DNA of 13,460 nucleotides from Prevotella sp. UBA3837 (GTDB taxonomy: Bacteria; Bacteroidota; Bacteroidia; Bacteroidales; Bacteroidaceae): the NCBI GenBank assembly GCA_002392835.1, contig DGHX01000031.1:1-13460 (forward strand), in the 5' to 3' direction. Shown one piece after another: positions 7,079 to 13,438 of the stretch (within the stretch, counting starts at the first letter, position 1; each line of letters starts with the position of its first letter). The position numbers and the translations under genes are program-made. The notes below the pieces were generated by a model that saw only the letters and a list, made by a program, of their open reading frames with translations, did no database searches and was not told where the DNA came from.

Positions 7079-9385
7079 ATGATGAGACATCTAATCAGCA
7101 ATACAACAATAATGAGGGTGATAAGTTTATCATTTGTCATTTCTCATTTCTCATTTAGCGAAGCGCAGACCCCGGTCTATCTGGACGAGACGAAGCCTGT
7201 GGAGCAGCGCATTGACGATGCCCTGCAGCGCATGACCCTCGACGAGAAGATACGCATCATACACGCGCAGTCGAAGTTCTCCGCTCCCGGCGTGCCCCGC
7301 CTGGGCTTCCCCGACCTGTGGACCGACGACGGTCCCCACGGTGTGCGCCCCGACGTGCTGTGGGACGAGTGGGTGCAGGCCGGACAGACCAATGACTCGT
7401 GCGTGGCCTTCCCCGCTCTCACCTGCCTGGCTGCCACCTGGAACCCGCTCATGGCACGCCTCTACGGCGAGAGCCTGGGCGAGGAGGCACTCTACCGGCA
7501 TAAGAGCGTCATCCTGGGCCCGGGCGTGAACATCCTGCGCACACCCCTCAACGGTCGTAACTTCGAGTACATGGGCGAGGACCCGCTGCTGGCCTCGCGC
7601 ATGGTGGTGCCCTACGTCCAGGGACTGCAGTCGCGCGGTGTGGCAGCCTGCGTGAAGCACTATGCGCTGAACAACGACGAGGAGTACCGCCACCAGGTGA
7701 ACGTGGTGGTCAGCGACCGCGCCCTGCATGAGATTTACCTGCCCGCCTTCCGTGCCGCCGTCACCGAGGGCAAGGCGTGGAGCATCATGGGCGCCTATAA
7801 CCTCTATAAGAACCAGCACAACTGCCACAACGCCGTGCTGCTGAACCAGATACTGAAGCAGCAGTGGCAGTTCGACGGCGTGGTCATCAGCGACTGGGGC
7901 GGATGCCACGACACCGACGAGGCCATACGCAACGGCCTGGACCTGGAGATGGGCACCTGGACCGACGGACTCACCATGGGCCGCACCAACGCCTACGACA
8001 GCTACCACATGGCGCAGGTCTACAAGGAGGGCATACTCAGCGGCAAGTACTCCACCCGCGAGCTCGACGAGAAGGTGCGCCGCCTGCTGCGCCTCTACTA
8101 CCGCACCACCATGCGCAGCCAGAAGCCCACGGGCTTCCTCTGCTCCGATGCCCACTATGCCGCAGCGCTGAAGATAGCCCAGGAGGGCATCGTGCTGCTG
8201 AAGAACGAGGGCGGCCTGCTGCCGCTGAGCGACGGCGGACGCATCCTGGTGGTGGGCGAGAATGCCATCAAGATGATGACCGTGGGAGGCGGCTCCTCGT
8301 CGCTGAAGGTGCAACGCGAGGTGCTGCCGCTCGACGGCATCCGCCAGCGCTTCACTTCAGCTACGGTAGACTTCGCCCGCGGCTATGTGGGCGACACGGT
8401 GCAGACCTTCGACGGCGTCACCGTGGGCCGCTCGCTCTATGACACGCGGTCGGCCGACGAGCTGCGCCGCGAGGCCGTGGAGAAAGCACGCCAGGCCGAC
8501 GTAGTCATCGTGTTCGGCGGACTGAACAAGAGCAGCCGCCAGGACAGCGAGGGCCAGGACCGCCAGCAGTACAGCCTGCCCTACGCCCAGGACGAGCTGG
8601 TGGAGGCCCTGCTCAGCGTCAACCCCCGCCTGGTGTTCGTCAACATCAGCGGCAACCCGTCGGCCCTGCCCTGGGCCGACCGCGTGCCCGCCATCGTGCA
8701 GGGCTGGTTCGTGGGCTCGCAGGCCGGCACGGCCATCGCCAGCGTCCTCATCGGCGACGTCAACCCCAGCGGCAAGCTGCCCTACACCTGGTATGCCAGC
8801 CTGGAGCAGTGCGGCGCTCACGCCACCGCCAGCTATCCCGGCACGTGGCGCCAGGACCACCAGGTCATCGACGAGGAGTATCGCGAGGACATCTTCGTGG
8901 GCTACCGCTGGATTGACGAACAGCTGGCCAATCGAAAAATCGTAAATGGTAAATCCGTAAATCGTAAATCCGTAAATCGTAAATCCCTTTCCCCGCTCTT
9001 CCCCTTCGGCCACGGGCTGAGCTACACCACCTTTGAGCTGAAGGGCGTGCGGGCTGACAAGCGCACGATGACCGCCGACGAGACGGTGACCGTCAGCGTA
9101 GACGTCAGCAACACCGGCAGCCGCAGCGGCGCCGAGGTGGTGCAGCTCTACGTCAGCGACCTGAAGGCATCGGTGCCCCGCCCCGTGAAGGAGCTGAAGG
9201 CTTTCCGTAAGGTGATGCTGCAGCCCGGCGAGACGCAGACGGTGACCCTGACCATCGACCGCCAGGCCCTGAGCTTCTACGACGACCAGGCCAGCCGGTG
9301 GACGGCCGAGCCCGGCGACTTCGACCTGCTCGTGGGCACATCGTCGGCCGACATCTGTGGCAAGGTGCGCCTCACGCTGAAGTGA
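7079..9385 (+). CDS. GH3 beta-glucosidase, exported (probably periplasmic)
   Basis: A 768-residue family 3 glycoside hydrolase expected to release glucose from the ends of imported beta-gluco-oligosaccharides. The N-terminus is a signal peptide without a lipobox, with probable cleavage near SEA/QTP. The ATGs at 7079, 7082 and 7112 are all possible starts; the last gives the most compact signal peptide (MRVISLSFVISHFSFSEA). The TIM-barrel domain covers about 35-330 with KHYALNN and the nucleophile motif VISDWGG (Asp272). The alpha/beta sandwich domain covers about 365-600, with SEGQDR a candidate acid/base region. FPFGHGLSYTTF (641-652) precedes a C-terminal fibronectin-III-like domain. An unusual Lys/Asn/Ser-rich insertion at about 618-638 (RKSVNRKSVNRKS) is encoded by a tandem repeat. 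It is the last gene of the locus, 95 bp after GH16. Xylosidase activity cannot be excluded from sequence. Confidence 0.94.
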   Translation: MMRHLISNTTIMRVISLSFVISHFSFSEAQTPVYLDETKPVEQRIDDALQRMTLDEKIRIIHAQSKFSAPGVPRLGFPDLWTDDGPHGVRPDVLWDEWVQAGQTNDSCVAFPALTCLAATWNPLMARLYGESLGEEALYRHKSVILGPGVNILRTPLNGRNFEYMGEDPLLASRMVVPYVQGLQSRGVAACVKHYALNNDEEYRHQVNVVVSDRALHEIYLPAFRAAVTEGKAWSIMGAYNLYKNQHNCHNAVLLNQILKQQWQFDGVVISDWGGCHDTDEAIRNGLDLEMGTWTDGLTMGRTNAYDSYHMAQVYKEGILSGKYSTRELDEKVRRLLRLYYRTTMRSQKPTGFLCSDAHYAAALKIAQEGIVLLKNEGGLLPLSDGGRILVVGENAIKMMTVGGGSSSLKVQREVLPLDGIRQRFTSATVDFARGYVGDTVQTFDGVTVGRSLYDTRSADELRREAVEKARQADVVIVFGGLNKSSRQDSEGQDRQQYSLPYAQDELVEALLSVNPRLVFVNISGNPSALPWADRVPAIVQGWFVGSQAGTAIASVLIGDVNPSGKLPYTWYASLEQCGAHATASYPGTWRQDHQVIDEEYREDIFVGYRWIDEQLANRKIVNGKSVNRKSVNRKSLSPLFPFGHGLSYTTFELKGVRADKRTMTADETVTVSVDVSNTGSRSGAEVVQLYVSDLKASVPRPVKELKAFRKVMLQPGETQTVTLTIDRQALSFYDDQASRWTAEPGDFDLLVGTSSADICGKVRLTLK
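7125..7166 (+). repeat. Heptanucleotide repeat (TCATTTN) encoding the signal-peptide core of the GH3 enzyme
   Basis: Four TCATTT units spaced by 7 bp, starting GTTTATCATTT and ending AGCGAAGCGC. It is in frame and encodes LSFVISHFSFSEA. It matches the block at 3448-3489 at 38 of 42 bases; the four differences are the variable seventh base of three units and one base in the tail. The unrelated proteins on either side differ completely, so only the export signal is shared. Confidence 0.88.
8930..8986 (+). repeat. Tandem repeat (AATCGTA / AATCCGTA) inside the GH3 coding sequence
   Basis: About eight AT-rich units of 7 or 8 bp, with a 15-bp higher-order period (AATCCGTAAATCGTA), sit in frame in an otherwise GC-rich gene. 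They encode residues about 618-636, NRKIVNGKSVNRKS and so on. The insert lies between the conserved IFVGYRWID segment and PLFPFGHGLSYT, which are normally joined by only a few residues in GH3 enzymes. It is therefore probably a surface loop or linker ahead of the fibronectin-III-like domain, and is tolerated because the reading frame is kept. Confidence 0.88.
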
Positions 9386-9404
9386 CGCGCTGCCCCGCTT
9401 TTTT
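9367..9404 (+). terminator. Candidate hairpin terminator at the end of the glucan locus
   Basis: GCGCCTCAC (9367-9375) pairs with GTGACGCGC (9382-9390) around a 6-nt loop, with one C-C mismatch. The stem overlaps the GH3 stop codon. A run of six T (9399-9404) follows after 8 nt, further than in a standard intrinsic terminator, so this is tentative. Its position, between the glucan locus and a gene with its own promoter, is what one would expect. Confidence 0.35.
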
Positions 9405-9502
9405 CCTGTCCAGCCTCCATTCCGTGTTTCGTTGCAATATAAAAAATGTTAACTCTGAGCGGATAACCATATGCGGCGGCCTGTGAAGTGCTAACTTTTT
9501 TG

Positions 9503-9510
9503 TAACTTTG
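9503..9510 (+). promoter_or_regulatory. Bacteroidales-type promoter (-7 box TAACTTTG) for the zeta-like gene
   Basis: TAACTTTG fits the Bacteroidetes primary sigma factor -7 consensus TAnnTTTG exactly. No perfect TTTG is present at the expected -33 distance, where the sequence reads around CTGTGAAG (9481-9488). Transcription would begin about 4-7 bases downstream, near 9514-9517, only a few bases before the ATG at 9520. It is the clearest promoter in the window and separates the zeta-like cassette from the glucan locus. Confidence 0.72.
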
Positions 9511-9519
9511 CACCCAAAT

Positions 9520-10095
9520 ATGGCTAAAAACTTGTACATCATAAGCGGATGTAACGGGGCGGGAAAGACCACGGCCTCCTATACGGTGTTGCCCGAAATC
9601 CTTGGATGCAAGGAGTTCGTCAATGCCGACGAGATAGCCCGTGGACTGTCGCCCTTCAACCCCGCGAGCGTGGCCATCGAGGCCGGACGGCTGATGTTAC
9701 AACGCATAGAAGACCTGCTGGCGCGTGACGAGAGTTTCTCTATCGAGACGACTCTTGCCACGCGCTCTTATGTGAAGCTCGTGGACCGTGCCAAGGCCCG
9801 CGACTACCGCGTCAGCCTGCTCTACTTCTGGCTGAACAGCCCGCAGCTGGCCATGCGCCGCGTGGCAGAGCGCGTGGCAAAGGGCGGGCACGACATTCCC
9901 AAGAGCACCATCACCAGGCGCTACGCAGCAGGCATCGACAACCTGTTCCGACTCTTCATACCGCGGGTGGACTACTGGGGCATCTTCGACAACAGCGAGA
10001 CGCCGCGACGCACCGTGGCCACAGGCGGACTGAAGGCCAAGACAGACATCCTGGAGAACGTATCATTCGAAAAAATGAAGGCTTATGTCAAATAA
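9520..10095 (+). CDS. Zeta-toxin-family P-loop kinase (COG4185-like)
   Basis: A 191-residue P-loop protein related to zeta/PezT toxins, which phosphorylate UDP-amino-sugar precursors of the cell wall; whether this member does so is unknown. The Walker A motif is GCNGAGKTT (10-18). NADEIARG (35-42) supplies Asp37, in the place of the catalytic acid of zeta toxins. FSIETTL (73-79) supplies Glu76 of the substrate site, and GGHDIPKSTITRRY (122-135) is typical of this subfamily and carries arginines suited to phosphate binding. The ATG at 9520 is preferred because the in-frame TTG at 9508 lies inside the -7 promoter box. The gene overlaps the next small gene by 11 bp, as toxin and antitoxin genes often do. 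An alternative is a small-molecule kinase without toxin activity. Confidence 0.87.
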   Translation: MAKNLYIISGCNGAGKTTASYTVLPEILGCKEFVNADEIARGLSPFNPASVAIEAGRLMLQRIEDLLARDESFSIETTLATRSYVKLVDRAKARDYRVSLLYFWLNSPQLAMRRVAERVAKGGHDIPKSTITRRYAAGIDNLFRLFIPRVDYWGIFDNSETPRRTVATGGLKAKTDILENVSFEKMKAYVK

Positions 10096-10258
10096 GGAAG
10101 TACAGAACTTTACTCGGAAGATAGAGACGGGGTTGCGTCTCGCCGAGAAACGGATGCTCGAGGAGAAAGCGCTGCACGACGAGACCATCGTCGTGTCGCG
10201 AACCGAAGGTGCATTTGAGTATATACCAGCCAAGGAGGTGCTCGCCACCCTGCAATAG
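10085..10258 (+). CDS. 57-aa small protein, probable antitoxin partner of the zeta-like kinase
   Basis: A short gene from ATG at 10085 to TAG at 10256-10258, overlapping the end of the kinase gene by 11 bp in a different frame. The protein begins MSNKEVQNFTRKIETGLRLA, continues with a charged helical stretch AEKRMLEEKALHDE, then ETIVVSRTEGAFEYIPAKEV. This resembles small proteins I know to accompany COG4185-type kinases, in which a helical N-terminus precedes a short strand segment and a PAKE-type motif. No DNA-binding motif is obvious, so it might neutralise the kinase by direct binding (inference). It has no signal peptide or membrane segment. The close coupling supports a real gene, although function is unproven. 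Confidence 0.75.
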   Translation: MSNKEVQNFTRKIETGLRLAEKRMLEEKALHDETIVVSRTEGAFEYIPAKEVLATLQ

Positions 10259-10300
10259 GCATGGCGGATGCTGCAACCTGAAAAGCAAGACAGAAGGCTT

Positions 10301-10735
10301 ATGAAGATAAAAGTCGTGAACCGCGGGCGGCAGCCGCTGCCCGCATACGCCACCGGGCAGAGCGCAGGCATGGACCTGCGGGCAAACATCAGCGAGCCCG
10401 TGGTGCTGCACCCCATGGAGCGCCGCCTCATACCCACCGGCCTCTACATAGCGCTGCCGCCGGGCTACGAGGCACAGGTGCGGCCCCGCAGCGGGCTGGC
10501 GCTGAAGCACGGCATCACCGTGCTCAACGCCCCGGGCACCATCGATGCCGACTACCGCGGAGAGCTGGGCGTGCTGCTCATTAACCTCTCGGCCGAAGAC
10601 TTCACCGTCAACGACGGGGAGCGCATAGCGCAGATGGTCATAGCACGCCACGAGCAGGCAGAGTTCGAGACCGTGGAAGTGCTCGACGAAACGGAGCGCG
10701 GAGCAGGAGGATACGGGCATACGGGGGTGAAGTGA
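10301..10735 (+). CDS. dut: dUTP diphosphatase (dUTPase)
   Basis: A 144-residue trimeric-type dUTPase that hydrolyses dUTP to dUMP and pyrophosphate, keeping uracil out of DNA and feeding dTMP synthesis in the cytoplasm. All five family motifs are present: I AGMDLRA (22-28), II RPRSGLA (61-67), III NAPGTIDADYRGE (76-88) with the catalytic Asp82, IV GERIAQ (106-111), and V RGAGGYGHTG (133-142). In motif V the common Phe is Tyr and the common Ser is His, both plausible substitutions. The ATG at 10301 (MKIKVVN) is chosen because family members start about 20 residues before motif I; an in-frame ATG at 10268 would add an unsupported 11-residue tail. It lies 42 bp after the small antitoxin-like gene and precedes the TPR gene. 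Confidence 0.96.
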   Translation: MKIKVVNRGRQPLPAYATGQSAGMDLRANISEPVVLHPMERRLIPTGLYIALPPGYEAQVRPRSGLALKHGITVLNAPGTIDADYRGELGVLLINLSAEDFTVNDGERIAQMVIARHEQAEFETVEVLDETERGAGGYGHTGVK

Positions 10736-10770
10736 GAAATGAAAAATGAAGAATGAGAAATGAAAAATGA
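10736..10770 (-). repeat. Heptanucleotide repeat (TCATTTN on the minus strand) between dut and the TPR gene
   Basis: Five exact 7-bp units read on the minus strand as TCATTTT, TCATTTC, TCATTCT, TCATTTT, TCATTTC in plus-strand order reversed. This is the same unit that encodes the signal peptides at 3448-3489 and 7125-7166, in opposite orientation and here mostly noncoding. On the plus strand it creates spurious ATGs (for example at 10760) ahead of the real TPR start. It begins immediately after the dut stop codon. Confidence 0.88.
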
Positions 10771-10786
10771 CGGGTGGCCATTGAAG

Positions 10787-12508
10787 ATGAGGAAAATCGT
10801 CTTTCTTGTCATAGCATATCTGGCCATTGGCTTGGCGGCAACAGCCCAGGTCAATGGTCAACGTTCAATGGCCGATGGTCAGAGACAGTACGACGTGCTC
10901 TTCCACGAAGCCATGCTGCGGCTGCAGAAGGGGGAGCTCGACGCCGCCTACGACCTCCTGGAGCGATGCCGCCAGACCGACGGGCAGCGCGCCGAGGCAT
11001 ACTACTACCTGGGCCAGCTGTACGCCGAGATGGAGCACGACTCGCTGGCCATGGACCACTTCAAGCGCGCATGCCTGCTGGAACCCAGGAACGCCACCCT
11101 CATGGAGCGGCTGGCGGGAGCCTACCTGCAGCAGGACCAGTATGCCGAGGCAGCCGAGGTGCTCGAGCGCCTCTACCAGACCAACAAGGGGCGCGTGGAC
11201 CTCTTTGAGACGCTGTACCCCCTCTACATGCAGCTGAAGGACTACGACCACGCCCTCGACGTGCTCAACCGCATGGAGACCGCCGACGGCCCCACCGAGC
11301 GCACCACGCTCATGAAGTGCCGCATATACATTGAGCAGAACGACGCCGACCACGCCATCAGCGAGATGAAGCGGCTGGCCGAGCACTACCCCAACGACCC
11401 CACCTACCGCACGCTCTATGCCAACACGCTGATCGTCACCGACCACACCGACGAGGCCTACGGCGTGCTGCAGCAGGTGATGGGCGAGGACCCGCAGAAC
11501 CTGCGCGCGCAGCAGGTGCTGCGAAACTACTACATACGCCAGGGCGAAGAGGAGAAGGCCGACTCGGTGAACCACGCCATACTGATCAACCCCAAGGCAT
11601 CGGTAGAGGACAAGGTGGAGCAGCTGCGCGCCATCATCATTGAGAACGAACAGCAGGGAGGCGACAGCACCGACGTGCTCACGCTCTTCGACGAGCTGCT
11701 GGCCCAGCCCAGCCCCAATGCCGACATCGCCGAGATGAAGGCATCGTACATGCAGCTGAAGAAGATGCCGCGCGACAGCGTGCGCCAGGCCTTCGACTAC
11801 GTGCTGCAGCTCGCGCCCGAGCAGCTGTCGGCACGACTCAGGCTGGTCATGATGGCATGGGACGACCAGGACGACGACCGCATCATCAGCCTCTGCAACG
11901 GGGCAAGGCAGTACAACCCCGAGGAGATGGTCTTCTACTACTACCAGGGCATGGCCTACTACCGCAAGGAGGACACCGACAACGCCCTGGAGACCTTCCG
12001 CAACGGCATCAACGTCATCAACGACCAGAGCAACCCAGAGATAGTGAGCGACTTCTACGCCGTCATGGGCGACCTGCTGCACCAGAAGGGACGGCAGGCG
12101 GAGGCCTTCGCCGCCTACGACTCGTGCCTGGTGTGGAAGGATGACAACATTGGCTGCCTGAACAACTACGCCTACTACCTCAGCCTGCAGAACAAGCGCC
12201 TGGACGAGGCAGAGCGCATGAGCTACCGCACCGTGAAGGCAGAGCCCGAGAACGCCACATACCTCGACACCTACGCATGGATACTCTTCATGCAGCAGCG
12301 CTATGCCGAGGCGAAGGTGTACATTGAGCAGGCCGTCCAGCACGACCCCCAGCCGGGAGCCGTGGTCAGCGAGCACGCCGGCGACATCTACGCCCTCTGC
12401 GGCGACATGGACCAGGCGCTGCTCTGGTGGCAGAAGGCGCTGGCCGAGGACCCCGGCAACAAGCTGCTGGCAAAGAAGATTAAACGCAAAAAATACATGA
12501 AGAAATGA
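10787..12508 (+). CDS. Exported tetratricopeptide-repeat (TPR) protein
   Basis: A 573-residue protein made almost entirely of TPR helices. The ATG at 10787 gives a compact signal peptide, MRKIVFLVIAYLAIGLAATA, with probable cleavage before Gln; an earlier in-frame ATG at 10760 lies in a repeat and would add residues ahead of the signal. Clear TPR units include AEAYYYLGQLYAEMEHDSLA, the following ATLMERLAGAYLQQDQYAEA, and near the C-terminus ATYLDTYAWILFMQQRYAEA and GDIYALCGDMDQALLWWQKA. The mature protein should be periplasmic or attached to the outer membrane through a partner. Its stop overlaps the start of the DUF4292 lipoprotein gene (ATGA), so the two are translationally coupled and likely act together. 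I recall the order dut, TPR protein, DUF4292, murein endopeptidase from other Bacteroidales; a scaffold role in envelope biogenesis is inference. Confidence 0.9.
   Translation: MRKIVFLVIAYLAIGLAATAQVNGQRSMADGQRQYDVLFHEAMLRLQKGELDAAYDLLERCRQTDGQRAEAYYYLGQLYAEMEHDSLAMDHFKRACLLEPRNATLMERLAGAYLQQDQYAEAAEVLERLYQTNKGRVDLFETLYPLYMQLKDYDHALDVLNRMETADGPTERTTLMKCRIYIEQNDADHAISEMKRLAEHYPNDPTYRTLYANTLIVTDHTDEAYGVLQQVMGEDPQNLRAQQVLRNYYIRQGEEEKADSVNHAILINPKASVEDKVEQLRAIIIENEQQGGDSTDVLTLFDELLAQPSPNADIAEMKASYMQLKKMPRDSVRQAFDYVLQLAPEQLSARLRLVMMAWDDQDDDRIISLCNGARQYNPEEMVFYYYQGMAYYRKEDTDNALETFRNGINVINDQSNPEIVSDFYAVMGDLLHQKGRQAEAFAAYDSCLVWKDDNIGCLNNYAYYLSLQNKRLDEAERMSYRTVKAEPENATYLDTYAWILFMQQRYAEAKVYIEQAVQHDPQPGAVVSEHAGDIYALCGDMDQALLWWQKALAEDPGNKLLAKKIKRKKYMKK
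10851..10885 (+). repeat. Period-7 repeat (TCAATGG) at the start of the mature TPR protein
   Basis: Five consecutive 7-bp units, TCAATGG, TCAACGT, TCAATGG, CCGATGG and TCAGAGA, directly follow the signal-peptide codons. They encode QVNGQRSMADGQRQ, a polar stretch before the first TPR helix. The repeat is degenerate, and its sequence is unrelated to the TCATTTN repeat 80 bp upstream. Confidence 0.65.
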
Positions 12509-13374
12509 GAATAGCAAACTTTTTCAAGGCTGCCGTGCTGGCGCTGTCGCTCCTCTTGGCTGCCTGCCACTCGCAGAAGAACGTGGTGCAGCCCACTACC
12601 ACCACCGGGCGGCCCGGACAGACCGAGCTGCTGCAGAAGGTGGAGCAGCTGTCGCACAACAAGGTAAGCACCGTCAGCGCAAAGCTGAAGTTCAGCGCCA
12701 CCATGGACGGCAAGGAGGTGTCGCTCGGAGGAACGCTGCGCATGAAGCGTAACGACGTCATACGCCTGCAGCTCGTCGCCTTCGGACTGCTCGAGGCGGC
12801 ACGCATGGAGTTCACACCCGACTATGCCCTCATCGTGGACCGCATCAACAAGCAGTACCTGAAGGCACCCTACAAGGACATAGAGTTCCTGCGCAACAGC
12901 GGCATCAACTTCAACATGCTGCAGGCCCTGTTCTGTGCCGAGCTCTTCCAGCCCGGGAAGACGCAGCTCAGCAGTGACGACCTGCGCGCCTTCGTCACAT
13001 CGCCCATCGGCAGCACCGAGACCGTCGTCAGCTACGACAACACCACCACGCGCAGCAGCGACACGAACATGAACTACAGCTGGCTCGTCGACGAGCTCAC
13101 CGGAGCCATACGCCGCGCCGACGTGGTGCACAACGACGTGAAGCACGGCAACACCCAGCTCAGCTGGGACTACCGCGAGATGAAGAGTCTCGACGCAGCC
13201 CGATTCCCCACCGACGTGCTCGTCACCCTGCTCACGCCGAAGAAGGAGCTGAAGGTGGGCGTGAAGCTCAGCAGCCTCAGCACCGATGCCGACTGGGAGG
13301 AGCGCACTACCGTCAGCAGCAAGTACCGCCAGGTGAGCTTCGACGAGCTCCTCAGACGGCTCATGAGCCTTTGA
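12505..13374 (+). CDS. DUF4292-family outer-membrane lipoprotein (LolA/LolB-like fold expected)
   Basis: A 289-residue lipoprotein with signal peptide MRIANFFKAAVLALSLLLAAC and lipobox LAAC (Cys21), then a Thr-rich linker. The body has alternating beta-rich segments such as VSTVSAKLKFSATMDGKEVS, SLGGTLRMKRNDVIRLQL, YALIVDRINKQYLKAPY and TVVSYDNTTTRSSDTNMNYS, ending ADWEERTTVSSKYRQVSFDE. This pattern matches DUF4292, a Bacteroidetes family placed near LolA/LolB lipoprotein carriers, which suggests binding of a lipid or lipoprotein at the outer membrane (inference; no activity is established). Its ATG shares the ATGA overlap with the TPR gene stop, so it is made with that protein. No terminator follows in the 86 bases left in the window, so the unit may continue downstream. 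Confidence 0.87.
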   Translation: MRIANFFKAAVLALSLLLAACHSQKNVVQPTTTTGRPGQTELLQKVEQLSHNKVSTVSAKLKFSATMDGKEVSLGGTLRMKRNDVIRLQLVAFGLLEAARMEFTPDYALIVDRINKQYLKAPYKDIEFLRNSGINFNMLQALFCAELFQPGKTQLSSDDLRAFVTSPIGSTETVVSYDNTTTRSSDTNMNYSWLVDELTGAIRRADVVHNDVKHGNTQLSWDYREMKSLDAARFPTDVLVTLLTPKKELKVGVKLSSLSTDADWEERTTVSSKYRQVSFDELLRRLMSL

Positions 13375-13409
13375 TAATGCTTAATGCTTAATGCTTAATG
13401 CTTAATTCA
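13375..13409 (+). repeat. Heptanucleotide tandem repeat (TAATGCT) after the DUF4292 gene
   Basis: Four perfect TAATGCT units (13375-13402) and a degenerate fifth (TAATTCA) begin immediately after the TGA stop. The tract is AT-rich and noncoding. It has the same period as the other repeats in the window but a different unit. Confidence 0.92.
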
Positions 13410-13438
13410 GGTTTTACAGGATTTCGTGTGGGTAGGTT

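Noticed and set aside
9455..9466. TGAGCGGATAAC, identical to 12 bases of the E. coli lac operator
   Set aside because: No matching half-site follows and no LacI-type context exists; the match is short and most likely chance in a Bacteroidales genome.
9508..9519. In-frame TTG as start of the zeta-like kinase
   Set aside because: The TTG is part of the TAACTTTG promoter box and would precede transcription; ATG at 9520 gives the normal N-terminus right before the P-loop.
10268..10300. Upstream ATG start for dut
   Set aside because: It adds 11 residues (MLQPEKQDRRL) absent from the usual dUTPase start; MKIKVVN at 10301 fits the family.
10865..12517. Minus-strand open frame of 550 codons opposite the TPR gene
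   Set aside because: Antisense shadow with a Val/Leu/His/Gly-biased translation; the plus strand shows convincing TPR periodicity and a signal peptide.
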